Shown: one piece after another, positions 1 through 6,346 of the stretch
Layout of the letters: each line of letters opens with the position of its first letter
Position numbering within the stretch: the stretch's first letter is position 1
Assembly (NCBI GenBank): GCA_027295245.1
Contig: JAPULF010000095.1
Location: 1 to 6,568, forward strand
Reading direction: 5' to 3'
Length of the DNA: 6,568 nt
DNA from: Planctomycetota bacterium
GTDB taxonomy: Bacteria > Planctomycetota > Phycisphaerae > UBA1845 > UTPLA1
Notes under the pieces: model-generated
Told to the model about the DNA's origin: nothing
Seen by the model: only the letters and a program-made list of their open reading frames with translations
Databases searched by the model: none
Translations under genes and position numbers: made by a program

Positions 1-1729
1 AGGCCGTGTCCGCCCCCACCGCGCCACGCCGTCGAACATTGACGGCCCCGCGCAACTCCGGCCAGGGACAGTTTTCGCGATTCAATTGAAGCCCCACGAA
101 TTGATCAACCAACCCGAATGCAAAATCGCTCATTTCGGCGGAATTTGTCCGGGCGTATCCGGAGGCGAAGGCCCGAACCAAAGCAGCGCAGGCGATCGGG
201 CCTGCGGCCCGCTTCTGCTCGAGATCATCAGAGAGCATAACTCTTTTCTCATAATAAGATAACGCACGATGAAGAACGTGTTCGATGCGGGAATCGGGAC
301 GCCATCGAGCCGATTCGCTGACCGCCAGCAGGCCCCACCCCGCTGCGGCGTCCGTATCCGTTTCCGGTTCACCTGCTTGCAATTTCAGGTGCAAACGGCC
401 GTTTTCCTCTTGGCTGGCCATCAAGGTGCGGAGCAGTCCGGCTCTCTCGTCGTCAAGTCCGTCGCCCTTGTCACCACGAACACCCGCATGATCCGCGTAG
501 GCCAACAACGCCAGCAGATATCTCGCGGAAACCTCCATTTCTCGGCCGTATCCCTCGAAGTGGAGCACGATCCGAGCGGAATCGTCGGCAATAATTGCCG
601 GTCGGGAAGTCGGTCGGCCCCCATCGTCGGCGGGATCCGCCTTCCGGCGAACCTCCATCAGCTTGATCCCGGCCGCCTGAATCCCGCGGCCGGAATCCGC
701 GACGAACTCGGGACGCATGGACCAGGAGGCGTACTTCGCCAGTGCGTGAAGCGCGTGTAGCTGGGCGGTCGCTGAATCGCCGTCCAGATAGCGATCCCGG
801 CTCGGCGCAAATTGGTAGGAAAACCAGCCATTCTGATTCTGTCGGTATCGCAGGTAGTCGGCCAGGCGAACGATGGTCGCGTCAAGACCACCCGCGGTGA
901 CCTCGTCCCGGTCGATCGTCGTATCGCCCCGCACGAGCAAGTAGGGCTGTCGCCGACGTGCGTCGGGTTGCCACAAGTGATAACTTCGGAATCGAAAATA
1001 CTGAAACGCATCGGGACGGCGCCGCTTGTCGAGCGCGGTCAGTCCGACCTGATCCTCCGCGGCCAGCAGCGCCAGGTCCGGCGTGTAATTCCGCGCCACC
1101 ACGGTTCCCGGCCGGACCCGTCCGACCTTGCCGCCGAACATCACGCCGATTCCCTCCGCGCCCCCTTCAAACGAATGCAGTAGCGCCTCCGACCACAGCG
1201 TCTCGTCTTCAAGACTGGCTTCGAGTTCTTCAGCGGGACCGATCCATTCGAGTTCGAGCCCCAGCTTTTCTCCTCCGGAGCGAATGTCGGGCCGGTCGCG
1301 TAGCCTTTCCTTTGCAAGCACCGTACGCCCCAAGAGCGCACCGGCGGCCACCGCGGCGTCGATCACATCCATCTCTCGTGTCTCGGCCTCGGCCATGACC
1401 GCTCCATCTCGTCGTAACGTCACGTGCAACATCGCCCGAACGCCTCGAAGACTCGGCGGCCGATAGATTGGGCCCTTTTCCTCGCGTTTCATGAGTTTGT
1501 CGGTTAGAGCGCGACGCGCAATCTGCACGAGCAGCGCCATGTCCGCGGGCGCTACCTGCGGTAGCGACACCTTCGGACGGGTCGTTGCGTGTCGTTCGTC
1601 GCGCGAGGCGTCACCCCCGGGCGACCGGCCCGCAAGTGTTGTCGGGGCACCGCGGAGCTCCGGCGGAAGCGTGAATGCAGACGTCGACGAGGCGATGAGG
1701 CAAACGGCTATTCTCGTAAACGTATTCAT
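1..1729 (-). CDS. Exported AMMECR1-like / alpha-alpha toroid protein, 3' end cut by window edge
   Basis: Frame read by hand: stop-free from the ATG at 1729 to the left edge, 576 codons, C-terminus missing. The start is supported by GGAGA four bases upstream (1738-1734) and a Sec signal peptide: residues 1-20 carry one Arg, a hydrophobic core and small residues near T-S-A. Residues about 60-255 follow the layout of the AMMECR1 family: an N-terminal helix (LLVQIARRAL), a strand MLHVTLRRDG near 100-109, GLELEWIGPAEEL near 157-169, then a Gly-rich hairpin and a long helix (about 189-230) and YFRFRSYHLWQ at 244-254. The conserved RGC-G segment of AMMECR1 is not visible. Residues about 280-576 are paired helices with recurrent 'Q-x-x-x-G-x-F/L' turns (296-305, 440-447), typical of alpha/alpha-toroid proteins. 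It overlaps the upstream lipid kinase by ATGA, so the two are probably co-translated. Biochemical role unknown; the AMMECR1 assignment is by pattern only, whereas the gene call itself is solid. Confidence 0.85.
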   Translation of the reverse strand, partial: MNTFTRIAVCLIASSTSAFTLPPELRGAPTTLAGRSPGGDASRDERHATTRPKVSLPQVAPADMALLVQIARRALTDKLMKREEKGPIYRPPSLRGVRAMLHVTLRRDGAVMAEAETREMDVIDAAVAAGALLGRTVLAKERLRDRPDIRSGGEKLGLELEWIGPAEELEASLEDETLWSEALLHSFEGGAEGIGVMFGGKVGRVRPGTVVARNYTPDLALLAAEDQVGLTALDKRRRPDAFQYFRFRSYHLWQPDARRRQPYLLVRGDTTIDRDEVTAGGLDATIVRLADYLRYRQNQNGWFSYQFAPSRDRYLDGDSATAQLHALHALAKYASWSMRPEFVADSGRGIQAAGIKLMEVRRKADPADDGGRPTSRPAIIADDSARIVLHFEGYGREMEVSARYLLALLAYADHAGVRGDKGDGLDDERAGLLRTLMASQEENGRLHLKLQAGEPETDTDAAAGWGLLAVSESARWRPDSRIEHVLHRALSYYEKRVMLSDDLEQKRAAGPIACAALVRAFASGYARTNSAEMSDFAFGLVDQFVGLQLNRENCPWPELRGAVNVRRRGAVGADTA

Positions 1730-1738
1730 ATCGTCTCC
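1726..1738 (-). promoter_or_regulatory. Ribosome binding site and ATGA stop-start overlap
   Basis: On the minus strand GGAGA (1738-1734) is followed by CGAT and the ATG at 1729. The TGA of the lipid kinase occupies 1728-1726, giving ATGA. The Shine-Dalgarno site therefore lies inside the kinase coding region, the usual arrangement for translational coupling. It also fixes the start of the downstream gene. Confidence 0.75.
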
Positions 1739-2652
1739 GTGGAAGATCGACCCGAGTCCCATTGTGAAGAGACTAAGAACCTCGCAGTCACTCCGGATAC
1801 CTGAAACTCCGCGGGGCCGAAACCCGCCCATTCTCCGTCCAGCTGAATGCCCATGCGCTGCTCGGACCATACGCGAACATGCCGTGCCTGACGATACACC
1901 ACCCCGTTGCGACCGATGTGTCGGCGTAACAATACATTGACCGCGTGTCGCACAAGCGGACCCTGCCAGGTGCAAGGGAATACGCAAACGTCCAAGAGGC
2001 GGTCGTCCGGTTTCGCCCGTTGGAGGATACGCAGATCGATTGCGTAACGGGGAATGTTTCCCACGAATGCAAGACCGGGACCGACATGCAGGAGTTTTCC
2101 GTCTGCTTCAACATGCAGAATGGGTTGCCGGTATCCCAAGAACGTCCGCCAGATCGGCCAGAAATAGTTCGCGCGACTGATGTGTCCACGACGTTGACAG
2201 ACGAGTCGTCGAACGACCTCCGCGTCGAAACCCACCCCGGCAACGAGCAGAAAACGGCGATCGTTCATCTCGGCGATATCGAACCGCACGTCGCGTCCGC
2301 GTCGAACGACATCGCAAAGCCAATCGACGTCCGCCACGATCCCCAGGTACTTCGCCAGGATGTTCTCGGTGCCCGCGGGCACCGCCAGTATGGGCACGCC
2401 GTCACCGCACAGGCCCTGAATCACTTCGTTGACCGTTCCATCGCCGCCCACGACCACCAACGCCCGGCACCCGCCGCCACAACTATCGCGGCCCAGCAAT
2501 CGGGCCTCGCCGGGCCCGGATGTCCGCGTCGTTTGGACCGCAAACCCGCCGTCCCGGAGCCGTCGCGTCAATGCCTCCACGAAACGCCGACTTCTGCCGA
2601 TGCCCGACACCGGATTGACCACGAGGTGTACGCTGTTCGGCCCAACGCTCAT
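1726..2652 (-). CDS. Diacylglycerol kinase / YegS-DgkB-family lipid kinase
   Basis: A complete 308-residue protein, the normal size for bacterial soluble lipid kinases. The family phosphorylates diacylglycerol or related lipids with ATP at the inner face of the cytoplasmic membrane. Visible motifs, in order: NPVSG at 13-17 (nucleotide-binding start of the DAGK catalytic domain), GGDGTVNEV at 69-77 (signature loop), PAGTEN at 92-97 (second Gly loop), GVGFDAEVV at 139-147, and QLDGEW at 270-275, the conserved C-terminal DGE. No signal peptide or membrane helix is seen. The ATG has GGGAGA (2669-2664) about 11 bases upstream, and the first strand (VHLVVNP) begins where the family expects. The stop codon overlaps the ATG of the following gene, so it is the first visible gene of a coupled operon transcribed away from lepB. 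The substrate cannot be read from sequence: diacylglycerol, phosphatidylglycerol, ceramide or sphingoid base are all possible in this superfamily. Confidence 0.95.
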   Translation of the reverse strand: MSVGPNSVHLVVNPVSGIGRSRRFVEALTRRLRDGGFAVQTTRTSGPGEARLLGRDSCGGGCRALVVVGGDGTVNEVIQGLCGDGVPILAVPAGTENILAKYLGIVADVDWLCDVVRRGRDVRFDIAEMNDRRFLLVAGVGFDAEVVRRLVCQRRGHISRANYFWPIWRTFLGYRQPILHVEADGKLLHVGPGLAFVGNIPRYAIDLRILQRAKPDDRLLDVCVFPCTWQGPLVRHAVNVLLRRHIGRNGVVYRQARHVRVWSEQRMGIQLDGEWAGFGPAEFQVSGVTARFLVSSQWDSGRSSTETI

Positions 2653-2750
2653 GAAACGGATAGTCTCCCGGGTAGCGGCATCTAGCCATGGTCGCGGCTA
2701 CGAACAACGTCCTCGAATACATCGTAATACTACGGAAGCTGCCGCGATAA

Positions 2751-2779
2751 TTGACCGAACCCATTTGCGGAATTACCCT
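2751..2779 (+). promoter_or_regulatory. Candidate lepB promoter
   Basis: TTGACC at 2751-2756 matches the sigma-70 -35 consensus at five of six positions. Seventeen bases later TACCCT (2774-2779) is a weak -10 (three of six). Transcription would begin near 2786, giving a leader of about 60 bases. The -35 is good but the -10 poor, and planctomycete promoter rules are not well known to me. Confidence 0.25.
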
Positions 2780-2831
2780 CGTTCGCGTTATTCAGGCGGT
2801 TGCGCTACGTTGTATCGATAGACAGAGAACC

Positions 2832-2838
2832 GGAAGGA
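2832..2838 (+). promoter_or_regulatory. Ribosome binding site deciding the lepB start
   Basis: GGAAGGA at 2832-2838 sits nine bases before the ATG at 2848. The frame is open further upstream to a TTG at 2800, but that start would place this Shine-Dalgarno sequence inside the gene and has none as good of its own, so ATG 2848 is preferred. Confidence 0.65.
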
Positions 2839-2847
2839 TTTCCCGCG

Positions 2848-4614
2848 ATGCCGCAATCCAAGAATCGGCCCGCCGAGACGGCGGATACACACCCCGGATC
2901 CTCCGGCGAACGACGCGGGTATAACGCTCCCAAACCGGACGGCTTTCGCGACACCATCGAATCCATCGTCATTGCCTTCATATTCGCGTTTGTATTTCGG
3001 GCATTTGTGGTCGAGGCATTCGTGATTCCGACCGGATCCATGGCGCCGACACTCTACGGCATGCACGGTCAGCATCGATGCGCCTGCTGCCGGTATCCGT
3101 TCGCGTACGGCATCCGGGAGCACACGATCGTGAACGGGACGGCACAAGGCGGAACACTCGGGAATGAATCCTTCACCGTTCGCTGCCCGAATTGCGATTG
3201 GACGGGCGCGGGCAACAAGCTCCACACAGCCAAACACCCCGTGAGCCCCGACGCCGGTGACCGAATTCTGGTCATGAAATGGCCGTACGACATCGGCGGA
3301 TCCGAACTTGGGCCAAAGCGATGGGATGTCGTTGTCTTCAAGGATCCGCAGAACGGCGATCAGAATTTCATCAAACGCCTCCTGGGTCGGCCCGGAGAGG
3401 TCCTCGAGATCATCGATGGAGACATCTACACCGCACCGGTGGGCGATCTTTCCGCCGAACTCATGGCGGCCCTCCAGCAGGAACGGCCAAGACGAGACCC
3501 TCATCCGAAGCCGCTTCCGACCAAACTGCGGCGCGAGCTGGACGAGAAGCTCGGTATTCAACGCAAACCGTCCGTCGCGCAGGAATCGCTTTGGCTCATC
3601 CACTACGACCACGACTACCCGCCGGACGAAAACTTCACGAAAGGCAACCCGAGTTCAAGTTTCGACCCGCCGGTCTGGCGCCCATCGGGAAACGAAAGGG
3701 AGTCGCCCTGGGACACGCAATCTCCGCGAATCACGTTTGCGCCCGATGACGACAAAGAATACGAGATACGTCTCACCGGCAAGCCCATTCAAGACCATTA
3801 CGGGTACAACCTCCCGAGACAGTCATCCCACAACGATCAAGCCAATGTTCGCGACGTGCGCGTCCGCTTCGTCCTGTTTCCCAAGGCCGCGGAGGGGACG
3901 CTCACATTGACGCTGACCAAGGAAGACGAATTCCGCGCGCGGATCAACGCCGACGGAACCGTCATACTCGAGAAGGTCGTGCCGGACCGGGCCCGCCGAA
4001 AAGAAACGTCGGTCAAACTCGTGGCAGCCAAAATCGAACCGCTGCAGGTTGATCGGCCCGTTGCGATCGAATTCGAGAACCTGGACCACAGAATCGCGCT
4101 TCGCATCGATGACGAAGAGGTTCTGGCAACCACGGACGATCAATACAGCCCCGAAATCTCCAAACTGCGGACGCGAAGCAACAGACACCTGCCACCCGCC
4201 CACTTCGCCATCTCTGCGAATACGCTCGCCCTGGAAATCCGGCACCTGCAGGTCCACCGAGATGTATATTACCGCAACACCACGCAGACCGAACTGGAGT
4301 CGCCGGCCACCAAAGTCACCAACGACTATGCCCATCAACCCGGATGGGGAACAACCAACTACCCCATCCTGCTTCGCGCGGAGCCGGGTGACTATTTCTG
4401 CTGCGGGGATAACAGCCCACAGAGCAAGGACTCCCGACTGTGGTGGGAGGTGTGCCCGATGCTTCAGGCCCGCAACAACTACAATCCGGGCACCGTTCCC
4501 GCAGACCAGATGATCGGCCGAGCGTTTTTCGTATACTGGCCGAGTGGCTATCGTCTCTTCTCGGCGCCTTTTGGTTTCATACCGAACGTCGGCCGCATGC
4601 GCATCATTCGCTGA
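2848..4614 (+). CDS. lepB: Signal peptidase I with large inserted domain
   Basis: A protein of 588 residues, about twice the usual bacterial length, that cleaves Sec/Tat signal peptides at the outer face of the cytoplasmic membrane using a Ser/Lys dyad. One membrane helix spans about 36-58 (IESIVIAFIFAFVFRAFVV). It is followed by the catalytic box PTGSMAPTL with Ser64, then DRILVMKWPYD (138-148) and WDVVVFKDP (159-167), then FIKRLLGRPGE with catalytic Lys176. The C-terminal box GDYFCCGDNSPQSKDSR lies at 514-530, followed by GRAFFVYWP (557-565). Two extras stand out. A CxxC pair (C78/C81 and C113/C116) between the Ser and Lys boxes resembles a zinc ribbon. A stretch of about 280 residues (roughly 192-475) separates the Lys box from the C-terminal box; its second half (335-472) alternates beta strands and includes IEFENLDHRIALRIDDEEV (407-425), as in LamG/concanavalin-like beta-sandwiches. 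I associate this enlarged form with Planctomycetota. No dyad residue is missing, so it should be active. Confidence 0.95.
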   Translation: MPQSKNRPAETADTHPGSSGERRGYNAPKPDGFRDTIESIVIAFIFAFVFRAFVVEAFVIPTGSMAPTLYGMHGQHRCACCRYPFAYGIREHTIVNGTAQGGTLGNESFTVRCPNCDWTGAGNKLHTAKHPVSPDAGDRILVMKWPYDIGGSELGPKRWDVVVFKDPQNGDQNFIKRLLGRPGEVLEIIDGDIYTAPVGDLSAELMAALQQERPRRDPHPKPLPTKLRRELDEKLGIQRKPSVAQESLWLIHYDHDYPPDENFTKGNPSSSFDPPVWRPSGNERESPWDTQSPRITFAPDDDKEYEIRLTGKPIQDHYGYNLPRQSSHNDQANVRDVRVRFVLFPKAAEGTLTLTLTKEDEFRARINADGTVILEKVVPDRARRKETSVKLVAAKIEPLQVDRPVAIEFENLDHRIALRIDDEEVLATTDDQYSPEISKLRTRSNRHLPPAHFAISANTLALEIRHLQVHRDVYYRNTTQTELESPATKVTNDYAHQPGWGTTNYPILLRAEPGDYFCCGDNSPQSKDSRLWWEVCPMLQARNNYNPGTVPADQMIGRAFFVYWPSGYRLFSAPFGFIPNVGRMRIIR

Positions 4615-4642
4615 CGCATATTGTTGCTGCAATCAACAGCAC

Positions 4643-4651
4643 TTATCCACA
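4643..4651 (+). promoter_or_regulatory. Perfect DnaA-box consensus 9-mer
   Basis: TTATCCACA at 4643-4651 is identical to the high-affinity E. coli DnaA-box consensus and lies in non-coding DNA 29 bases after the lepB stop. It is single: I found no second perfect box on either strand nearby, and there is no dnaA/dnaN gene or AT-rich unwinding element. An origin is therefore unlikely; DnaA regulation or titration, or chance, are the alternatives. Confidence 0.3.
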
Positions 4652-4809
4652 GTTCGGCATGCTCCCACCGGCTTGTGACATCACGGAATACGACTCGGGC
4701 CACGCGCTGCGGCGTCGAAAGTGCTGAATCGAACAACAGCGACGGATTTGATCCATAACACCTTTCGGAGAATGATGTTGCGGTGATAAACGTTCAACTT
4801 CTCCCAAAC

Positions 4810-4840
4810 TTGCGCATTTTTCATGTCGAGCGTCTATACT
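4810..4840 (+). promoter_or_regulatory. Candidate lptB promoter
   Basis: TATACT at 4835-4840 matches the sigma-70 -10 consensus at five of six positions. TTGCGC at 4810-4815 is a moderate -35, with a rather long 19-base spacing. Transcription would start near 4847 and leave a leader of about 85 bases. The long spacer after lepB supports a separate promoter here. Confidence 0.35.
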
Positions 4841-4931
4841 TCGCCGTTTGCCTCACAATGGCGTAACGAAACGCCCGTGCGGGCGCAATAAACACGTTGT
4901 CAACAATAATCGCGAGACAGAATCGGCCCTT

Positions 4932-5720
4932 ATGACGACACGGATCCCAGTGCTTGAAGTCAGGAAACTCGTAAAGCGCTACAGCGGAAGAACGGTGGTG
5001 GACCGCGTCGATTTCAAGGTCAATCGAGGCGAAATCGTCGGACTCTTGGGCCGAAACGGCGCCGGGAAGACCACCAGTTTTCGGATGACCATCGGGATGA
5101 TCACCCCCGAAGGCGGCTCCGTCATGCTGAACGGACAGGATGTCGGCAAGCTTCCGATGTACCGGCGGGCACAAAAGGGAATCGGGTATCTCTCACAAGA
5201 AAGCAGCGTCTTCGGAAAGCTGAGCGTCGAAAAGAACCTGCTCGCCATTCTCGAATTGGTCAGAGGTATGGGCAGCGCCGAGCGCAAGAAGCGGGCTCAG
5301 GAATTGATGCAGCGATTCGGACTGCTCCGTAACGCGAAGCAGGACGCCCGAACGCTCTCTGGCGGCGAACGGCGCAAACTCGAAATCGCCCGGGCCCTCG
5401 TCACGAAGCCGACGATCATTCTGCTGGACGAGCCGTTTAGCGGAGTCGATCCGATCGCGGTCCAGGATCTGCAGCAGGAGATTTTTCATCTCAAGCAGGA
5501 ATTGGGCCTGTCAATCCTGCTGACGGACCACAACGTGCGGCAGACATTAGAAGTGACGGACAGAAGCTACATCATCGACAACGGTAGAGTCATCGCCGAG
5601 GGTGCATCGCGCGACCTGATCAACAACCCTCAGGTTCGCGAGTCCTATTTGGGCACGACGTTTCGTGGAGACGAATTTGACGAGCGTCGGGCCGGGGCCC
5701 CGCCTCTCGCGTCCCGCTGA
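4932..5720 (+). CDS. lptB: Lipopolysaccharide export ABC transporter ATPase LptB
   Basis: A 262-residue cytoplasmic ATPase that, as a dimer under the LptF/LptG membrane pair, powers extraction of LPS from the inner membrane toward the LptC-LptA bridge. Motifs from the chosen ATG: Walker A GRNGAGKTT at 40-48; Q-loop YLSQESSVFGKLSVEKNLL at 86-104, with the family's 'Q-E-x-S-x-F-x-K-L' form; signature LSGGERRKLEIARAL at 142-156; Walker B IILLDE at 162-167 with catalytic Glu167; FSGVDPIAV at 169-177; switch region LTDHNVRQTLEV at 197-208 with His200; and ESYLG at 237-241 near the C-terminus. The DPIAV and TDHNVR-TL segments separate LptB from generic ABC ATPases. The last 20 or so residues form a charged, Pro/Ala-rich tail beyond the usual end. 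ATG 4932 is preferred because the domain begins right after it; its Shine-Dalgarno is weak. No lptA, lptC or lptFG is visible beside it. Confidence 0.96.
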   Translation: MTTRIPVLEVRKLVKRYSGRTVVDRVDFKVNRGEIVGLLGRNGAGKTTSFRMTIGMITPEGGSVMLNGQDVGKLPMYRRAQKGIGYLSQESSVFGKLSVEKNLLAILELVRGMGSAERKKRAQELMQRFGLLRNAKQDARTLSGGERRKLEIARALVTKPTIILLDEPFSGVDPIAVQDLQQEIFHLKQELGLSILLTDHNVRQTLEVTDRSYIIDNGRVIAEGASRDLINNPQVRESYLGTTFRGDEFDERRAGAPPLASR

Positions 5721-6027
5721 GTCCCCCACGGTTTCGGCCGGACCGACTCTCACTCAACGTAATAGCATGGCAGATACACGGCGGCTCCGACCCGATCCGC
5801 TTGGGTTCGAATCGCTGCCGACGAACGCGACATGGCACGCAGCCGGAGAACCATCCGGCGAAACACCCTCTTGAAATCGACCGGCCGCCTATCCACCGAA
5901 GATGACACTCGTTTTCTCCGTCCAATCACGTATTGTCAGTCTCAACGCGAGCTTTTGTCCCTAAACCCAGTCGCACGATGCGTGCCATCGCCACCGACGC
6001 AGCGGAATCGAGTGAATGGGCCGGATA

Positions 6028-6076
6028 CTGGGCAAATCTACCCAATTGCCAGGCCCCGACGGGGGCGGATGTCCGC
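6028..6076. repeat. Cluster of three adjacent small hairpins
   Basis: CTGGGCAA (6028-6035) pairs with TTGCCAG (6046-6052), seven pairs with one bulged G. Immediately after, GCCCC (6053-6057) pairs with GGGGC (6062-6066) around GACG. Then GCGG (6065-6068) can pair with CCGC (6073-6076), sharing two bases with the second stem. No T run follows, so this is not a standard terminator. It could end or stabilise the lptB transcript, or be part of a structured RNA. GC-rich sequence makes some of this likely by chance. Confidence 0.35.
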
Positions 6077-6148
6077 ACCGCAGACGGCCCGAATGGCGTG
6101 AATCCGACGGGGATGGACAGACTTGCAAGTTTTGGTCCGCCGGCTTCG

Positions 6149-6177
6149 TGGAAAGACACCGCTCCAACCGTTATAGT
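6149..6177 (+). promoter_or_regulatory. Candidate promoter for the kinase gene
   Basis: TGGAAA at 6149-6154 (four of six to the -35 consensus), a 17-base spacer, then TATAGT at 6172-6177 (five of six to the -10). The block lies in the local AT-rich stretch upstream of the kinase. Transcription from near 6184 would give a leader of about 160 bases containing the interleaved repeats. Confidence 0.4.
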
Positions 6178-6288
6178 ATTAATAGTGTGAGTTTCAGAGT
6201 GGTTGAGTAGAGTTGAGCGGTCTGAACGGCTATTTTCCCTCTGCATTTATCCGGACGTGCTTACTCCTCCCCTTACTCACTTCCAAAT

Positions 6289-6343
6289 AGACGGTTTTTT
6301 TGAAACGGCCGGGCAAGGACAGCCGTCTGGGCGTCGTTTCAAA
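6289..6343 (+). repeat. Interleaved inverted repeats (pseudoknot-like) before the kinase start
   Basis: TTTGAAACG (6299-6307) is perfectly complementary to CGTTTCAAA (6335-6343), nine pairs. AGACGG (6289-6294) is perfectly complementary to CCGTCT (6323-6328), six pairs. The order is a-b-a'-b', so the two stems cross: they form either an H-type pseudoknot or alternative hairpins. The last repeat ends three bases before the ATG at 6347, in a position to affect ribosome access. The T run at 6295-6301 lies before, not after, the main stem, so this is not a terminator on either strand. Confidence 0.45.
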
Positions 6344-6346
6344 CTA

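Larger units (their letters stand above)
2653..2847. other. Divergent intergenic region between lipid kinase and lepB
   Basis: These 195 bases must carry the promoters for both the minus-strand lipid kinase operon and the plus-strand signal peptidase gene. I see no convincing minus-strand sigma-70 promoter; the best I found has only half-matches (TTGTTC, 17 bases, TAGATG on the minus strand). A better plus-strand candidate is listed separately. A shared regulator site could lie here, but no clear operator palindrome stands out. Confidence 0.6.
4615..4931. other. 317-base spacer between lepB and lptB
   Basis: More AT-rich than its neighbours, and no protein gene is supported. It contains a weak 5-bp hairpin just after lepB (TGTTG 4622-4626 with CAACA 4634-4638), a perfect DnaA-box 9-mer (4643-4651) and a candidate lptB promoter (4810-4840). 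The lptB frame is open back to a TTG at 4848, but the residues so added do not look like part of an ABC ATPase. Confidence 0.6.
5721..6346. other. Long intergenic region between lptB and the kinase
   Basis: Some 626 bases without a convincing gene. Short open frames exist on both strands (for example 5926-6246 minus, about 106 codons, and 5767-5874 plus, 35 codons). None has a good ribosome binding site plus recognisable protein features. The DNA holds a cluster of small hairpins (6028-6076), a 10-bp palindrome ACTTGCAAGT (6121-6130), a candidate promoter (6149-6177), direct repeats GTTGAG (6202-6207, 6212-6217) and interleaved inverted repeats (6289-6343). No Rho-independent terminator with a downstream T tract was seen after lptB. 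Confidence 0.6.

Noticed and set aside
269..1940. Several plus-strand open frames (269-760, 812-1183, 958-1398, 1128-1466, 1491-1940)
   Set aside because: They lie antisense to the minus-strand gene at 1729-1 and the lipid kinase, overlap each other in different frames and are low-complexity Arg/Ser/Pro-rich. The minus-strand frame is continuous for 576 codons with a signal peptide and a Shine-Dalgarno site.
1945..2685. Plus-strand open frame of 246 codons opposite the lipid kinase
   Set aside because: It is a shadow of the lipid kinase gene, whose motifs (NPVSG, GGDGT, DGE) are unambiguous on the minus strand.
2800..2847. Upstream TTG start for lepB
   Set aside because: It would add 16 residues and put the good GGAAGGA site inside the gene; ATG 2848 is correctly spaced from that site.
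3823..4632. Minus-strand open frame of 269 codons opposite lepB
   Set aside because: Antisense to the signal peptidase coding region, no recognisable motif, and explained by codon bias of the real gene.
4622..4638. TGTTG/CAACA hairpin as a lepB terminator
   Set aside because: Only 5 weak pairs and no downstream T tract.
4848..4931. Upstream TTG start for lptB
   Set aside because: The added 28 residues have no LptB similarity and overlap the likely transcript leader.
5786..5796. GGTTCGAATC, resembling a tRNA T-loop
   Set aside because: The flanking bases do not form a 5-bp T-stem and no acceptor, D or anticodon arms can be built around it.
6121..6130. 10-bp palindrome ACTTGCAAGT as an operator
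   Set aside because: Several perfect 10-bp palindromes are expected by chance in a window of this size. Its position upstream of the candidate kinase promoter is suggestive but not enough.
6289..6343. Hairpin plus T run as a Rho-independent terminator
   Set aside because: On the plus strand the T run precedes the stem, and on the minus strand the stem would be followed by A residues; neither is a terminator layout.
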